The notes under the pieces are model-generated. The model saw only the letters and a program-made list of their open reading frames with translations. It ran no database searches and had not been told where the DNA came from. The translations under genes and the position numbers were made by a program. Below are positions 16,877-25,526 of a stretch of 64,000 nt of DNA, in pieces; position 1 is the stretch's first letter, and each line of letters begins with the position of its first letter. Source of the DNA: Maribacter arenosus (GTDB taxonomy: Bacteria > Bacteroidota > Bacteroidia > Flavobacteriales > Flavobacteriaceae); the NCBI RefSeq assembly GCF_014610845.1, contig NZ_JABTCG010000003.1, positions 558,001 through 622,000 of the forward strand. The letters run 5' to 3'.

Positions 16877-18237
16877 GATTCGGATTTCGTGGATTTAAAG
16901 CCTAATTTGTGTAATCCACGCTGAACATCGGAATTCTTCATAAAAAGTTTCCAGAACAACCCACTTCTATAATTTTCGATCATCACTGGGATAGGTCCTT
17001 GATCAATTGCCAAATATCGAGGTAAATACCATTTATGTTCAATGCTAAAGGCATCGTAAGGGCCATATTTACCGATTAACGAATCTTGCCCGGTATACAT
17101 AAACCGCAAAAACGCAATACTCTGTTCGGGGGTATACGGCATTGATGAAAGTGCTGCGGTAGGGGAAATTACCCCAAGGTCTCTGTCAGGGCGATGGCCG
17201 GCATATCCTTTTATGGAATAGCTAGAGGTCAATCCCCAGCATTGTTCCCCATAACCTTTAAAATGATTGGGATTTTCTACAGCATACTTGTAATGTATCA
17301 AGGCATGGTTTTGGTTCAATTTCCAATAATCCGCGTATTGATCGGATAATCCGTTGGGATCCAATCCCAAATAGGAGTAATGTGCCCAAAAAAGAGGCCC
17401 AACCGGGGAATTATCGTGCTCGTAATGGTCCAGTACGGTTGGTAGACCATAATACACCGTATCTTTTTTTATGGCGCCATTACGGGCCCAACCTTTTTCG
17501 TATACTTCCTTCTTAATCGGATGGGTAGGGGAGGCTGCCGCCAAAACGTACATAATGAGTGCTTCATTGTACCCGCCAACCGGAAAGTTCATTTCCCAGC
17601 CGAAGGTAGGTGACCAATGCCAAAACAATACATCTTCACCTTCTTGCGTATACCAATCCCATTCGACTTCTTCCCATAATTGTTGAATTGCATTTGCAAG
17701 GCGTTTTTCCCTTTCATTGCCGTCCTTAAAATACTCTTTTACGGTAAGTAACCCTTGGATAAGAAATGCGGTTTCGACCAAATCGCCACCATTGTCCTTG
17801 GTACTAAAAGGGGCAACCTTTCCTGTTGGCAACAGCCAATGGGGCCATGCTCCATGAAAACGATCAGCTTTGGTTAAAAAAGCTATTGCTTTTTCATAAC
17901 GTTCCAGAGCTTGTTCACGGGTTATGAAATCACGTTCCACTCCGACTAAAATCGCCATAAGTCCGAAGCCCGATCCACCGATGGTAATGATATCCTTATC
18001 ATGTGTAGGATAGATATTATCCAAGTGGATACGCTCCCGGGCCAGACCTGAAATAGGTTCGGCGCCTTCCCAAAAATATTCGAATGTCTGCTTTTGTACG
18101 GAGTCCAATAAGGCAATGTCGGTTACCTCTGCCATTTTCGAAGCAGGTGCAGATACGACAGATTTCTTTTTAGAAAAATGACCGTTACAACCAACTAACA
18201 AAGATGCAACGGCCATTGTAAACACTATTAACCTCAT
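16873..18237 (-). CDS. GH144-type endo-beta-1,2-glucanase-like lipoprotein (first copy)
   Basis: The 454-residue lipoprotein (lipobox LLVGC, Cys17) is homologous over its whole length to the next gene. It shows the same blocks: TFEYFWEGAE, GGSGFGLMAILVGVERDFIT, RFHGAWPHWLLPTG, GGDLVETAFLIQGL, WDWYTQ, FWAHYSYLGLDPNGLSD and PTAALSSMPYTPEQSI. It has clearly diverged from its partner, so the two copies may differ in subsite preference or product length. It is translationally coupled to the second copy through a 4-bp overlap. It probably cleaves beta-glucan at the cell surface before SusC/D uptake. The substrate is inferred from the family. Confidence 0.88.
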   Translation of the reverse strand: MRLIVFTMAVASLLVGCNGHFSKKKSVVSAPASKMAEVTDIALLDSVQKQTFEYFWEGAEPISGLARERIHLDNIYPTHDKDIITIGGSGFGLMAILVGVERDFITREQALERYEKAIAFLTKADRFHGAWPHWLLPTGKVAPFSTKDNGGDLVETAFLIQGLLTVKEYFKDGNEREKRLANAIQQLWEEVEWDWYTQEGEDVLFWHWSPTFGWEMNFPVGGYNEALIMYVLAAASPTHPIKKEVYEKGWARNGAIKKDTVYYGLPTVLDHYEHDNSPVGPLFWAHYSYLGLDPNGLSDQYADYWKLNQNHALIHYKYAVENPNHFKGYGEQCWGLTSSYSIKGYAGHRPDRDLGVISPTAALSSMPYTPEQSIAFLRFMYTGQDSLIGKYGPYDAFSIEHKWYLPRYLAIDQGPIPVMIENYRSGLFWKLFMKNSDVQRGLHKLGFKSTKSES

Positions 18238-18300
18238 AAATGATGTTAAAAAATTAAACTAACTCAAACAACTCAACTAAATTTTTTAAAATATGGTATA

Positions 18301-20673
18301 CTATTCAATTAGGGTTTGTATTTCTTCAGAAGTCAAAACCCTGTCGAACAAATAGAGCTCGTCAATAAAACTGATATCAGAAAGGTGGTTCCAGCCTATG
18401 AAATTAGGGGCGCCTGATCCAATGGACAAAATTTCACAATTTACCCAACTTATGGTTTTACCTGTCATATCACCGGAATTAGTCACTGGTTCCCCATTAA
18501 AATATATCTGGGTGGCAGTATCGGAAACCGTAAATGCGACATGCACCCATTCCCCAGCGGTAACATCGATGACATCGCCATCATTCCAAACATCGCCAGC
18601 GTCGGTTCCAACATGTAGTTTTATTCTTTGCTCATCGGCATTTCCTTCCCTGAACAATCTAAAGCCTGAAGATAGATCATTGTCCGCTCCGTTCATTGGG
18701 GGGCCAACAGTCAAAATACCTGCCCTATCAGGATCGGCATTCACCTTGTACCAGAAGGCACCACTGAATTGATTATTGAACAAACCATCTATTGGGAAGG
18801 TTAGATACGAGTCTGCTGCACCCGCATAGGCATCCGTGCCCACGCTACTTTCCCCAGCAAATCCTGGAGTCCCGACTACAGTCGGCTCTGTATTGTTGTT
18901 CACTTCGGTATTGGCACCATCAAAAGGCATATAAAGTGTTGAACCAAAGTTTTTTGGTGTAAATTCACCACCGGCAACTTCCGCTACTTCTTCGGGCGAC
19001 AATTCTTTATTATAAAACCGCAACTCGTCTATAATACTAGCGTCAGATAAATGATTCCAATAATCAAATGTCGGTCCACCAGAACCAATAGTGAATTCCT
19101 CACAGCCTGTCCAATCGACGGGAGCTGCCATATCGGAAGACCTTACTTCAACACCATTTAAATAAATTTTATTTTTGGTATCTGAAATGGTCATTGTAAT
19201 ATGGACCCATTCCCCGGCAGCAACATCAATGATGTCGCCATCGTTCCAACTCTCACCTGCTCCTGTACCCACATTCAATTTGATTCGTTGTTCATCCGCA
19301 TTTCCTTCCCTGAATAAACGGAACCCTTGGAAACGATCATCGGCATCATCACCAACAACCAAAATACCTGCCCTATCTGGGGTAGCATTTACTTTATACC
19401 AGAGCGAGGCGCTAAATTGATTGCTTAAATAGGGCACTGCAGGATGTGTAAGATATGCATCCATAGCCCCCAAATATGCACCATCTCCCTCTCGGGCATC
19501 GTCGGTTATTTGAGGTGACCCTACTTGTGTAGCGGCAGTGCTGCCTACTAAATTAATGTAGCCACCCTCGAATGGCATATAAAATGATTCTCCATCAAAT
19601 TGTGGTGTATATGGATTAAACGAATTCAACATAATCTGAATATCGGTTTGTGTCAATGCCTTGTCGAAAAAACGCAATTCATCTATATCACTGCCATCGG
19701 ATAAGTGATTCCAGTAACTAAATGTTTCCCCTCCCGAACCAATGGTGATTTCCTCACATCCCGTCCAATCAACGGGGGCCGCCATATCAGCTGTGTTTAT
19801 TTGATTTCCGTTGAAATAAATGACACTTTGGTTTTGTGAAATTGTAAATGCAACATGCACCCACTCACCAGCAGTAACATCAATTACACCCCCATCATTC
19901 CAACTTTCACCTGCGCCAGTTCCGACATTCAATTTGATTCGTTGTTCATCTGCATTTCCCTCCCTAAACAAACGGAAGCCTTGGAAGCGATCATCGGCAT
20001 CATCACCCACGACCAAAATACCAGCCCTATCTGGGTTTGCATTGACTTTATACCAAAACGCGCCACTGAATTCATTACTTAACAACCCATCTGATGGAAA
20101 GGTCAAGTAAGAATCTGTAGTTCCCTTATAGGCCCCTATTCCGGCATATCCAGAACTTGCAAATCCTGGAGCGCCAATTTCGGTAGCGGTTTTAAATCCT
20201 ATTTGGTCTCTATAATCACCATCAAATGGCATATAGAAAGACTCTCCATCGAGCATGGAAATATATGGTGGTTGTTTTGAAAAATTGACTTCAACGGTGG
20301 TTGTCTTACCTTCGATATCGGTAGCTGTTACGGTTAATGTATGATCCCCGTCAACCAAATCATCAAAAGTAAATTCCTCCAGGGCCCTACGATAATCCTT
20401 AAAGCTGCTGAATTTGGCAATTTGCGTTCCATTTAGAAGCACCGTTATACTTGCAATTTCTATGTCATCGGTCACCTCTATATCTATATCCAAAGTGGTT
20501 ACCTCTTCAAAAACCTTAATGGCCTGCCCTTCAGTCGGGGAATTGACCGTAATCTGAGGCGCTGAAGCATCGGTTCCCGGAGCTACCTGCGTAATGTCGT
20601 CTATGCCTTGGTCACAGCCATAGAAAAGCATTACGGCCAACCAACTTGCGAATATGTATCTTATTGTTTTCAT
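18301..20673 (-). CDS. Surface glycan-binding lipoprotein with Ig-like domain and three tandem LamG domains
   Basis: The 790-residue lipoprotein (lipobox ending in Cys20) has an Ig-like domain (about 38-132). Three concanavalin/LamG-type domains follow at about 141-350, 356-570 and 572-790. Each contains the identical stretch GFRLFREGNADEQRIKL and a closing motif of the type W-N-H-L-S-D-x-S-x-I-D-E-L. Copies 1 and 2 are the most alike and copy 3 carries a small insertion. It takes the place of SusE/SusF-type glycan-binding proteins after SusD, so it should capture polysaccharide on the cell surface. No catalytic residues were recognised. The binding partner is unknown. Confidence 0.85.
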   Translation of the reverse strand: MKTIRYIFASWLAVMLFYGCDQGIDDITQVAPGTDASAPQITVNSPTEGQAIKVFEEVTTLDIDIEVTDDIEIASITVLLNGTQIAKFSSFKDYRRALEEFTFDDLVDGDHTLTVTATDIEGKTTTVEVNFSKQPPYISMLDGESFYMPFDGDYRDQIGFKTATEIGAPGFASSGYAGIGAYKGTTDSYLTFPSDGLLSNEFSGAFWYKVNANPDRAGILVVGDDADDRFQGFRLFREGNADEQRIKLNVGTGAGESWNDGGVIDVTAGEWVHVAFTISQNQSVIYFNGNQINTADMAAPVDWTGCEEITIGSGGETFSYWNHLSDGSDIDELRFFDKALTQTDIQIMLNSFNPYTPQFDGESFYMPFEGGYINLVGSTAATQVGSPQITDDAREGDGAYLGAMDAYLTHPAVPYLSNQFSASLWYKVNATPDRAGILVVGDDADDRFQGFRLFREGNADEQRIKLNVGTGAGESWNDGDIIDVAAGEWVHITMTISDTKNKIYLNGVEVRSSDMAAPVDWTGCEEFTIGSGGPTFDYWNHLSDASIIDELRFYNKELSPEEVAEVAGGEFTPKNFGSTLYMPFDGANTEVNNNTEPTVVGTPGFAGESSVGTDAYAGAADSYLTFPIDGLFNNQFSGAFWYKVNADPDRAGILTVGPPMNGADNDLSSGFRLFREGNADEQRIKLHVGTDAGDVWNDGDVIDVTAGEWVHVAFTVSDTATQIYFNGEPVTNSGDMTGKTISWVNCEILSIGSGAPNFIGWNHLSDISFIDELYLFDRVLTSEEIQTLIE

Positions 20674-20698
20674 CTTTTCTCTGATATTAGTTGTTTGT

Positions 20699-22243
20699 TT
20701 AGTTGCCCAAAATAGGGAATTGATCTACTTGACTTTGTGGATAAGGCAAATAGCTTTTTGAAGGGCTGAATGTCCTACCGTCATAGTTTAACTCGTCATA
20801 CCTTTCCAACCTAAGAAGGTCAAAATATCGTTTGCCCCATTCCATTCCCAGTTCGGCAAATTTTTCATCAATAATCTGATCTAAGGTAACCCCACTCAAT
20901 GCCGGCATACCTGCCCTTGCTCGAACTAAATTGACGGCTTGGTCGGCAGTCATTCCAGATCCTGAAGCACCATGGGCAAGGGCTTCGGCATACATCAACA
21001 GGATTTCCCCATAACGAATGACATTATAATTTTTATTGCTTCCATAAGCGGTTCTTCCAGGAATCAATTGATTGGAAGGTAAATAGTGTTTACCACTTGC
21101 AAACAAAGCCCTGGCATAGTCATTAATAACATCACCATCCCTAGTAGTGTTTGAGACAAAACTTGGTAGTGTTGCATAATTCGCATCTGTTTGAAGTTCT
21201 GCTATACCGCGGTCGGTAAATAGAACACTGGTTTCCAATCGTACTGTTTCCCCACGATCCAGCATGAACTTAATGAACTTCATACTGGGCTCGTAAAAGC
21301 CCCAACCACTTGCAGCGCCTGCTACGGCGGGAGTCCAACCTTGTGGACCATAGGGAGCATATAAATGTCCCGAGCGATCACCTTCGCCTTGACCGAAATC
21401 GGAGTACTGGAAATCAAGGATACTTTCATCACTAAGTTTGCCAGGAGTTTTGAACAGTTCATAAAAATCAGGGAACAAGCTGAATTTCCCTGAACTGATA
21501 ATTTGTCCCGAGGCATCGGCAACGGCTTGATAGTTCTCCAGTTCCTGATTGGCCAATGCTTTGATGGCCAGAGCGGAATACCGAGTTACACCACCAGGAA
21601 AATCGGTACGTTCATTGGGGCGCATGTTTGGTAGTAATGGTATGGCCTCGTCCATCTGGTCGGAGATATGCTGCATTACTTCATCTTTGGTGGGCAATAC
21701 TTCAACATCCAAAAGTTCATCAGTATTTGAGGACATTGGTATGAATACATCGCCCCAAACTTCAGAAATTTGAAAGAGCATCATTGCACGTAGTACTTTG
21801 ATCTCCGCAATATACTGATCGCCTTTTGCAATATCGGTGGCATCCCCAAATTCTTGGAACCTTGCTATCTGTTCCATGGCGGTATGGGCCAAAATCACAT
21901 CTCTATATACATTTTCCCAGAGGGAGTTGTACATCCAATAGTCCTTATTATAATTGAATAGATCGGTCTCGGCAAAATCTTGTTGATCGCCCAAACCACC
22001 GGCATTGACATCATCGCCCCGTACGGAAATCAAGAGGGGTTGCTCCCATCCACGATTTTGAAACGCTGCGTATGCGCCAACTACGGATAATTGCATTCCA
22101 GAAGCATCTGTAAAGTCGGTGCCTCCAGCAAAATTATTGTTCAATTGAGGTTCATCCAATTGTTCCGAGCACCCTATAAAAACGACCAAGGCCGACAAGG
22201 TGTATAGGGCTCGTTTTATGTTAATTTTCTTAATTAGTTTCAT
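20699..22243 (-). CDS. SusD/RagB-family glycan-binding lipoprotein
   Basis: The 514-residue lipoprotein has a lipobox (VVFIGC, Cys25). The tetratricopeptide-rich SusD fold is indicated by motifs such as AEIKVLRAMMLFQISEVWGD and NVIRYGEILLMYAEALAHGA, and by the C-terminal segment ELGMEWGKRYFDLLRLERYD. SusD proteins form a lid over SusC and bind the target glycan on the outer surface. It lies 11 bp after susC and 25 bp before the LamG protein in the PUL operon. The length is normal for the family. Confidence 0.95.
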   Translation of the reverse strand: MKLIKKINIKRALYTLSALVVFIGCSEQLDEPQLNNNFAGGTDFTDASGMQLSVVGAYAAFQNRGWEQPLLISVRGDDVNAGGLGDQQDFAETDLFNYNKDYWMYNSLWENVYRDVILAHTAMEQIARFQEFGDATDIAKGDQYIAEIKVLRAMMLFQISEVWGDVFIPMSSNTDELLDVEVLPTKDEVMQHISDQMDEAIPLLPNMRPNERTDFPGGVTRYSALAIKALANQELENYQAVADASGQIISSGKFSLFPDFYELFKTPGKLSDESILDFQYSDFGQGEGDRSGHLYAPYGPQGWTPAVAGAASGWGFYEPSMKFIKFMLDRGETVRLETSVLFTDRGIAELQTDANYATLPSFVSNTTRDGDVINDYARALFASGKHYLPSNQLIPGRTAYGSNKNYNVIRYGEILLMYAEALAHGASGSGMTADQAVNLVRARAGMPALSGVTLDQIIDEKFAELGMEWGKRYFDLLRLERYDELNYDGRTFSPSKSYLPYPQSQVDQFPILGN

Positions 22244-22254
22244 AATAGCTTTTT

Positions 22255-25200
22255 TTATATTTTAATGTTTACACCAATCGTATATGTAGCGGGAATGGGA
22301 TAGGTCTCATTATCTACGCCATTTGACACCTCTGGATTGAAACCATTATAGCTGAACAGGGTCAGTGGTTTTTCCGCAGTCACATAAATGCGGGTACTTG
22401 GCACTCCTTTGAGTTTACCGTTTTTGTTTATGGTATATCCCAAGGTAAGATTTTGTATCCTAAAAAAGTCACCATCTTCTACCCAATAATCGCTCAATCT
22501 CTGGTTCCATCCTTTACGGGCTCCTGCCGAGGAGGGATAACTATTTGTGGTTCCTTCACCATGCCAGCGATTAACTGCAAAATCCCGGTCCCAGTTGGTG
22601 TCATTGGTAAAGATCACCTCCCCACGTTTACGATTAAGGATTTTATTCCCTCCCTGACCCGTACCGGCCGCCGAAAAGTCCCAATTCTTATAATTGACCC
22701 CTAAATTGATTCCAAAGGTATAAGAAGGTAAAAAAGAACCTAAAACGACCCTATCATCATCTGTGATGTCCCCATCGCCATTAATGTCCTTGTATTTGAA
22801 ATCACCAGGCTCTAAATTATTGGCCACGGCTACGGGATCTGCTTGGATTTCGGCATCATTTTGGTACACACCAGCTATTTCCCTGCCATAGAAGGCAAAA
22901 ATCGGTTCCCCAACGATGGATCGCTGTCTAAACTCCGCGGTACCTGCATCCAGGTGTGGTTGCCCACCAAGATCGAGCACTTCATTCTTTAAAGTAGAAA
23001 AGTTAGCACCGATATTATAGCTAAAGTCCTCTGATACTTTCTTATCCCAATTTAAAGCTATTTCCAGACCTGAATTACGGATTTCCCCAATGTTCTGTCT
23101 TGTAGATCCTGGAATCAATGCCCGTTCTACGGGTATGACTGCATCCTTGGTATCCCTGACATAATAATCCGCTTCCAAGGAAAGATTATTGTCCAATAGC
23201 CTGGCACTGATACCAGCGTTGATTTCTTCCGTGACCTCCCATTTCAAAGCGGTAAAATCACTGCTGGTGGTCACTCCACTGAACATGGTGTCGCCCAGTG
23301 CGGTCGTTACCACAGAAGAAGTTATAGATCCAGAACTTGCGGCCACCTTGTCATTACCCAATTTTCCCCAACTGGTACGTAATTTCAAGAAATCGAAAAT
23401 TCCATTGTCCTGCATAAAGGATTCGCCGGTAACGACCCAACCAGCACCAATGGTAGGAAAGTAGCCCCATTTTTCTTGATACTTATTCGTGCCATCGGCC
23501 CTAAAAGTACCGTATAGCAAATAACGATTATCGTAATTGTAGGAAACCCGGCTGAAATATGAAAATCCATATTCCCTTGCCCCCCCATCCTTAACATCTT
23601 CTACCACTATGGTCTGTGCTTGGTCTATAAAGTAAGCTTCTTCGCCGGACAAGGGGAAATTGAGGGCCCTGGCTTCGAGCATGTCATAGGCCTCATCCCT
23701 GAAGGAGGTTCCTGCCAATACGGTTAGATTATGTTTATTAAAACTATCGGTATAGGTAAGCGTATTATCCCAAATCTGATTGGAGAAGGTCTCACTTCGT
23801 TTAAATAAATTCGCATCTTCGCGTTGGAAGTTATTGCCAATAAAGTAGGGAAGCCTTACCTCTCTTCGATCTATGGTTTGAAAATTATGGTTATAAGCGG
23901 TCTTGAAAGTCAGTTTTTCAGGAACGATATTGATCTGGGCATAAAAATTGGCCAGCACATTTCTAATTTTAGACCTTTGTTCGCTATTGTCCATTGTGGG
24001 AAATGGGTTTTGTCCGCCCCTATACCCTAAATCCTGTGCGTTGGCATAGTTTGTTGGGAAGACGGCAGGGTCGTTGGCCAATATATCATCGTAAACGGGT
24101 AAGATCGGTACTGCATAATACGCCAATCGCCATGCGGAATTCTCTGCATCATATCTCGTAGCATTACTGATTACGGCATTACCGCCTATGGTAAGCCATT
24201 CCGAAGCCTTGAAATCGATCTTACTCCTTAAATTAAATCGTTCATATTCGTTCTTCATTTTAAGGATACCCTCTTGGCCAAAATAGTTGGCCCCAATGGC
24301 ATATGTGGCATCTTCACTTCCCCCTGTAACACCAATACTATGATTTCGAATCAATGCAGACCGTATTATTTGATCATACCAATCTGTATTAACATCAGGA
24401 ATGTTAGGGTTAACCCTACTACGGCCATAACGTTGCATGGCATTTAATATGAATTCCGCATCGGGTGCAGATCCCGATTCAAGGGCAAGCGTCGTGAATT
24501 GTTCGGCATTGGCCAATTTTAAAATATTCTGTGCTACCTGATATCCCGTATATCCATCATATGTAATCTGGGCCTTTTGGTTATAAGAACCTGATTTGGT
24601 TTCGATAAGTACGACCCCATTGGCTGCCCGAACACCATAAATGGCTGCTGCAGAGGCATCCTTTAAGACGGAAATAGAGGTAATATCAGCAGTATTCAGA
24701 AAATCTATATTATCAAAGAACATTCCGTCTACAACATACAAAGGGGCAGAGGTGTCAGTATCGTTCGTATCGGTACCGTAAGACCCAATACCCCGTACAC
24801 GTATCACAGGCGATTGTCCGGGTCCTCCACTATTTATCACTTGCAAACCGGCAACCTTACCTTGTAAGGCTTGCATGGCCTGACCTGTAGGGGTACCTGC
24901 CAACTCTTCCGACTTGATGGTGGTAATCGACGAAGTAAGATCTTTGGATTTCATTTCACCATAACCGATCACTACGACCTCATCCAGGGCTTGGGCGTCC
25001 TCTGCCAAAGACACTGAAATAGTACTTCTACCATCAACGGCTATATTTTGGGTGACAAACCCCAGGTAACTGATCGATAAAATCCCATCGGAGGCTACAT
25101 TGTCCAAAGTGAAATTACCATCAAAATCTGTTTGCGTTCCTGTAGTAGTTCCTTGAACCACAACACTGGCGCCCGGCAAGGGTTGCCCCTCAGTATCGGA

Positions 25201-25287
25201 TACCGTCCCAGATACCGTAATACCACCTTGCGCATAAATTGCCATTTGGGACAAAAAAAACAAGATTGTTAAAATTGTATTTCTCAT
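22255..25287 (-). CDS. SusC/RagA-family TonB-linked outer-membrane transporter
   Basis: This 1010-residue TonB-dependent transporter imports oligosaccharides across the outer membrane. It has a signal peptide (cut near residue 20) and a carboxypeptidase-regulatory-like N-terminal domain (about 22-100, GTVSDTEGQPLPGASVVVQG). The TonB-box/plug start is ALDEVVVIGYGEMKSKDLTS, the plug contains the SusC signature around VRGIGSYGTD and DASAAAIYGVRAANGVVLIETK, and a long barrel ends in TYTIGVNIKI. It is the first gene of the PUL operon and is preceded by a 239-bp non-coding region that must hold the operon promoter. Confidence 0.97.
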   Translation of the reverse strand: MRNTILTILFFLSQMAIYAQGGITVSGTVSDTEGQPLPGASVVVQGTTTGTQTDFDGNFTLDNVASDGILSISYLGFVTQNIAVDGRSTISVSLAEDAQALDEVVVIGYGEMKSKDLTSSITTIKSEELAGTPTGQAMQALQGKVAGLQVINSGGPGQSPVIRVRGIGSYGTDTNDTDTSAPLYVVDGMFFDNIDFLNTADITSISVLKDASAAAIYGVRAANGVVLIETKSGSYNQKAQITYDGYTGYQVAQNILKLANAEQFTTLALESGSAPDAEFILNAMQRYGRSRVNPNIPDVNTDWYDQIIRSALIRNHSIGVTGGSEDATYAIGANYFGQEGILKMKNEYERFNLRSKIDFKASEWLTIGGNAVISNATRYDAENSAWRLAYYAVPILPVYDDILANDPAVFPTNYANAQDLGYRGGQNPFPTMDNSEQRSKIRNVLANFYAQINIVPEKLTFKTAYNHNFQTIDRREVRLPYFIGNNFQREDANLFKRSETFSNQIWDNTLTYTDSFNKHNLTVLAGTSFRDEAYDMLEARALNFPLSGEEAYFIDQAQTIVVEDVKDGGAREYGFSYFSRVSYNYDNRYLLYGTFRADGTNKYQEKWGYFPTIGAGWVVTGESFMQDNGIFDFLKLRTSWGKLGNDKVAASSGSITSSVVTTALGDTMFSGVTTSSDFTALKWEVTEEINAGISARLLDNNLSLEADYYVRDTKDAVIPVERALIPGSTRQNIGEIRNSGLEIALNWDKKVSEDFSYNIGANFSTLKNEVLDLGGQPHLDAGTAEFRQRSIVGEPIFAFYGREIAGVYQNDAEIQADPVAVANNLEPGDFKYKDINGDGDITDDDRVVLGSFLPSYTFGINLGVNYKNWDFSAAGTGQGGNKILNRKRGEVIFTNDTNWDRDFAVNRWHGEGTTNSYPSSAGARKGWNQRLSDYWVEDGDFFRIQNLTLGYTINKNGKLKGVPSTRIYVTAEKPLTLFSYNGFNPEVSNGVDNETYPIPATYTIGVNIKI

Positions 25288-25526
25288 TTTAAAGATTGTT
25301 TAAGAATTAGTTTGAATATTTACTAAATTACTAACAATCAAAGGTTGAACCCACTCTGGCAGGTACATAAAAATTACATCATATGAATAGTGCTTCATAG
25401 ACCCTATAATAGGGGTGTTTGCAGTAGTGAATTTGATTAATTGATTCTTAAATTTAACATAATGATGTACTAATGATGTAGTTGGTGTGCAAGGAATAGA
25501 AGAGGAAACCTGTATAATCCTAAAGG
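25288..25526. promoter_or_regulatory. Upstream region of the PUL operon
   Basis: This 239-bp non-coding stretch lies between the regulator gene and susC. I see no clear TTTG/TAnnTTTG pair on the minus strand. The 9-mer GTACATAAA (25363-25371) is shared with the sulfatase promoter region at 28463. It is a plausible location for regulator binding but is unproven. Confidence 0.4.
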
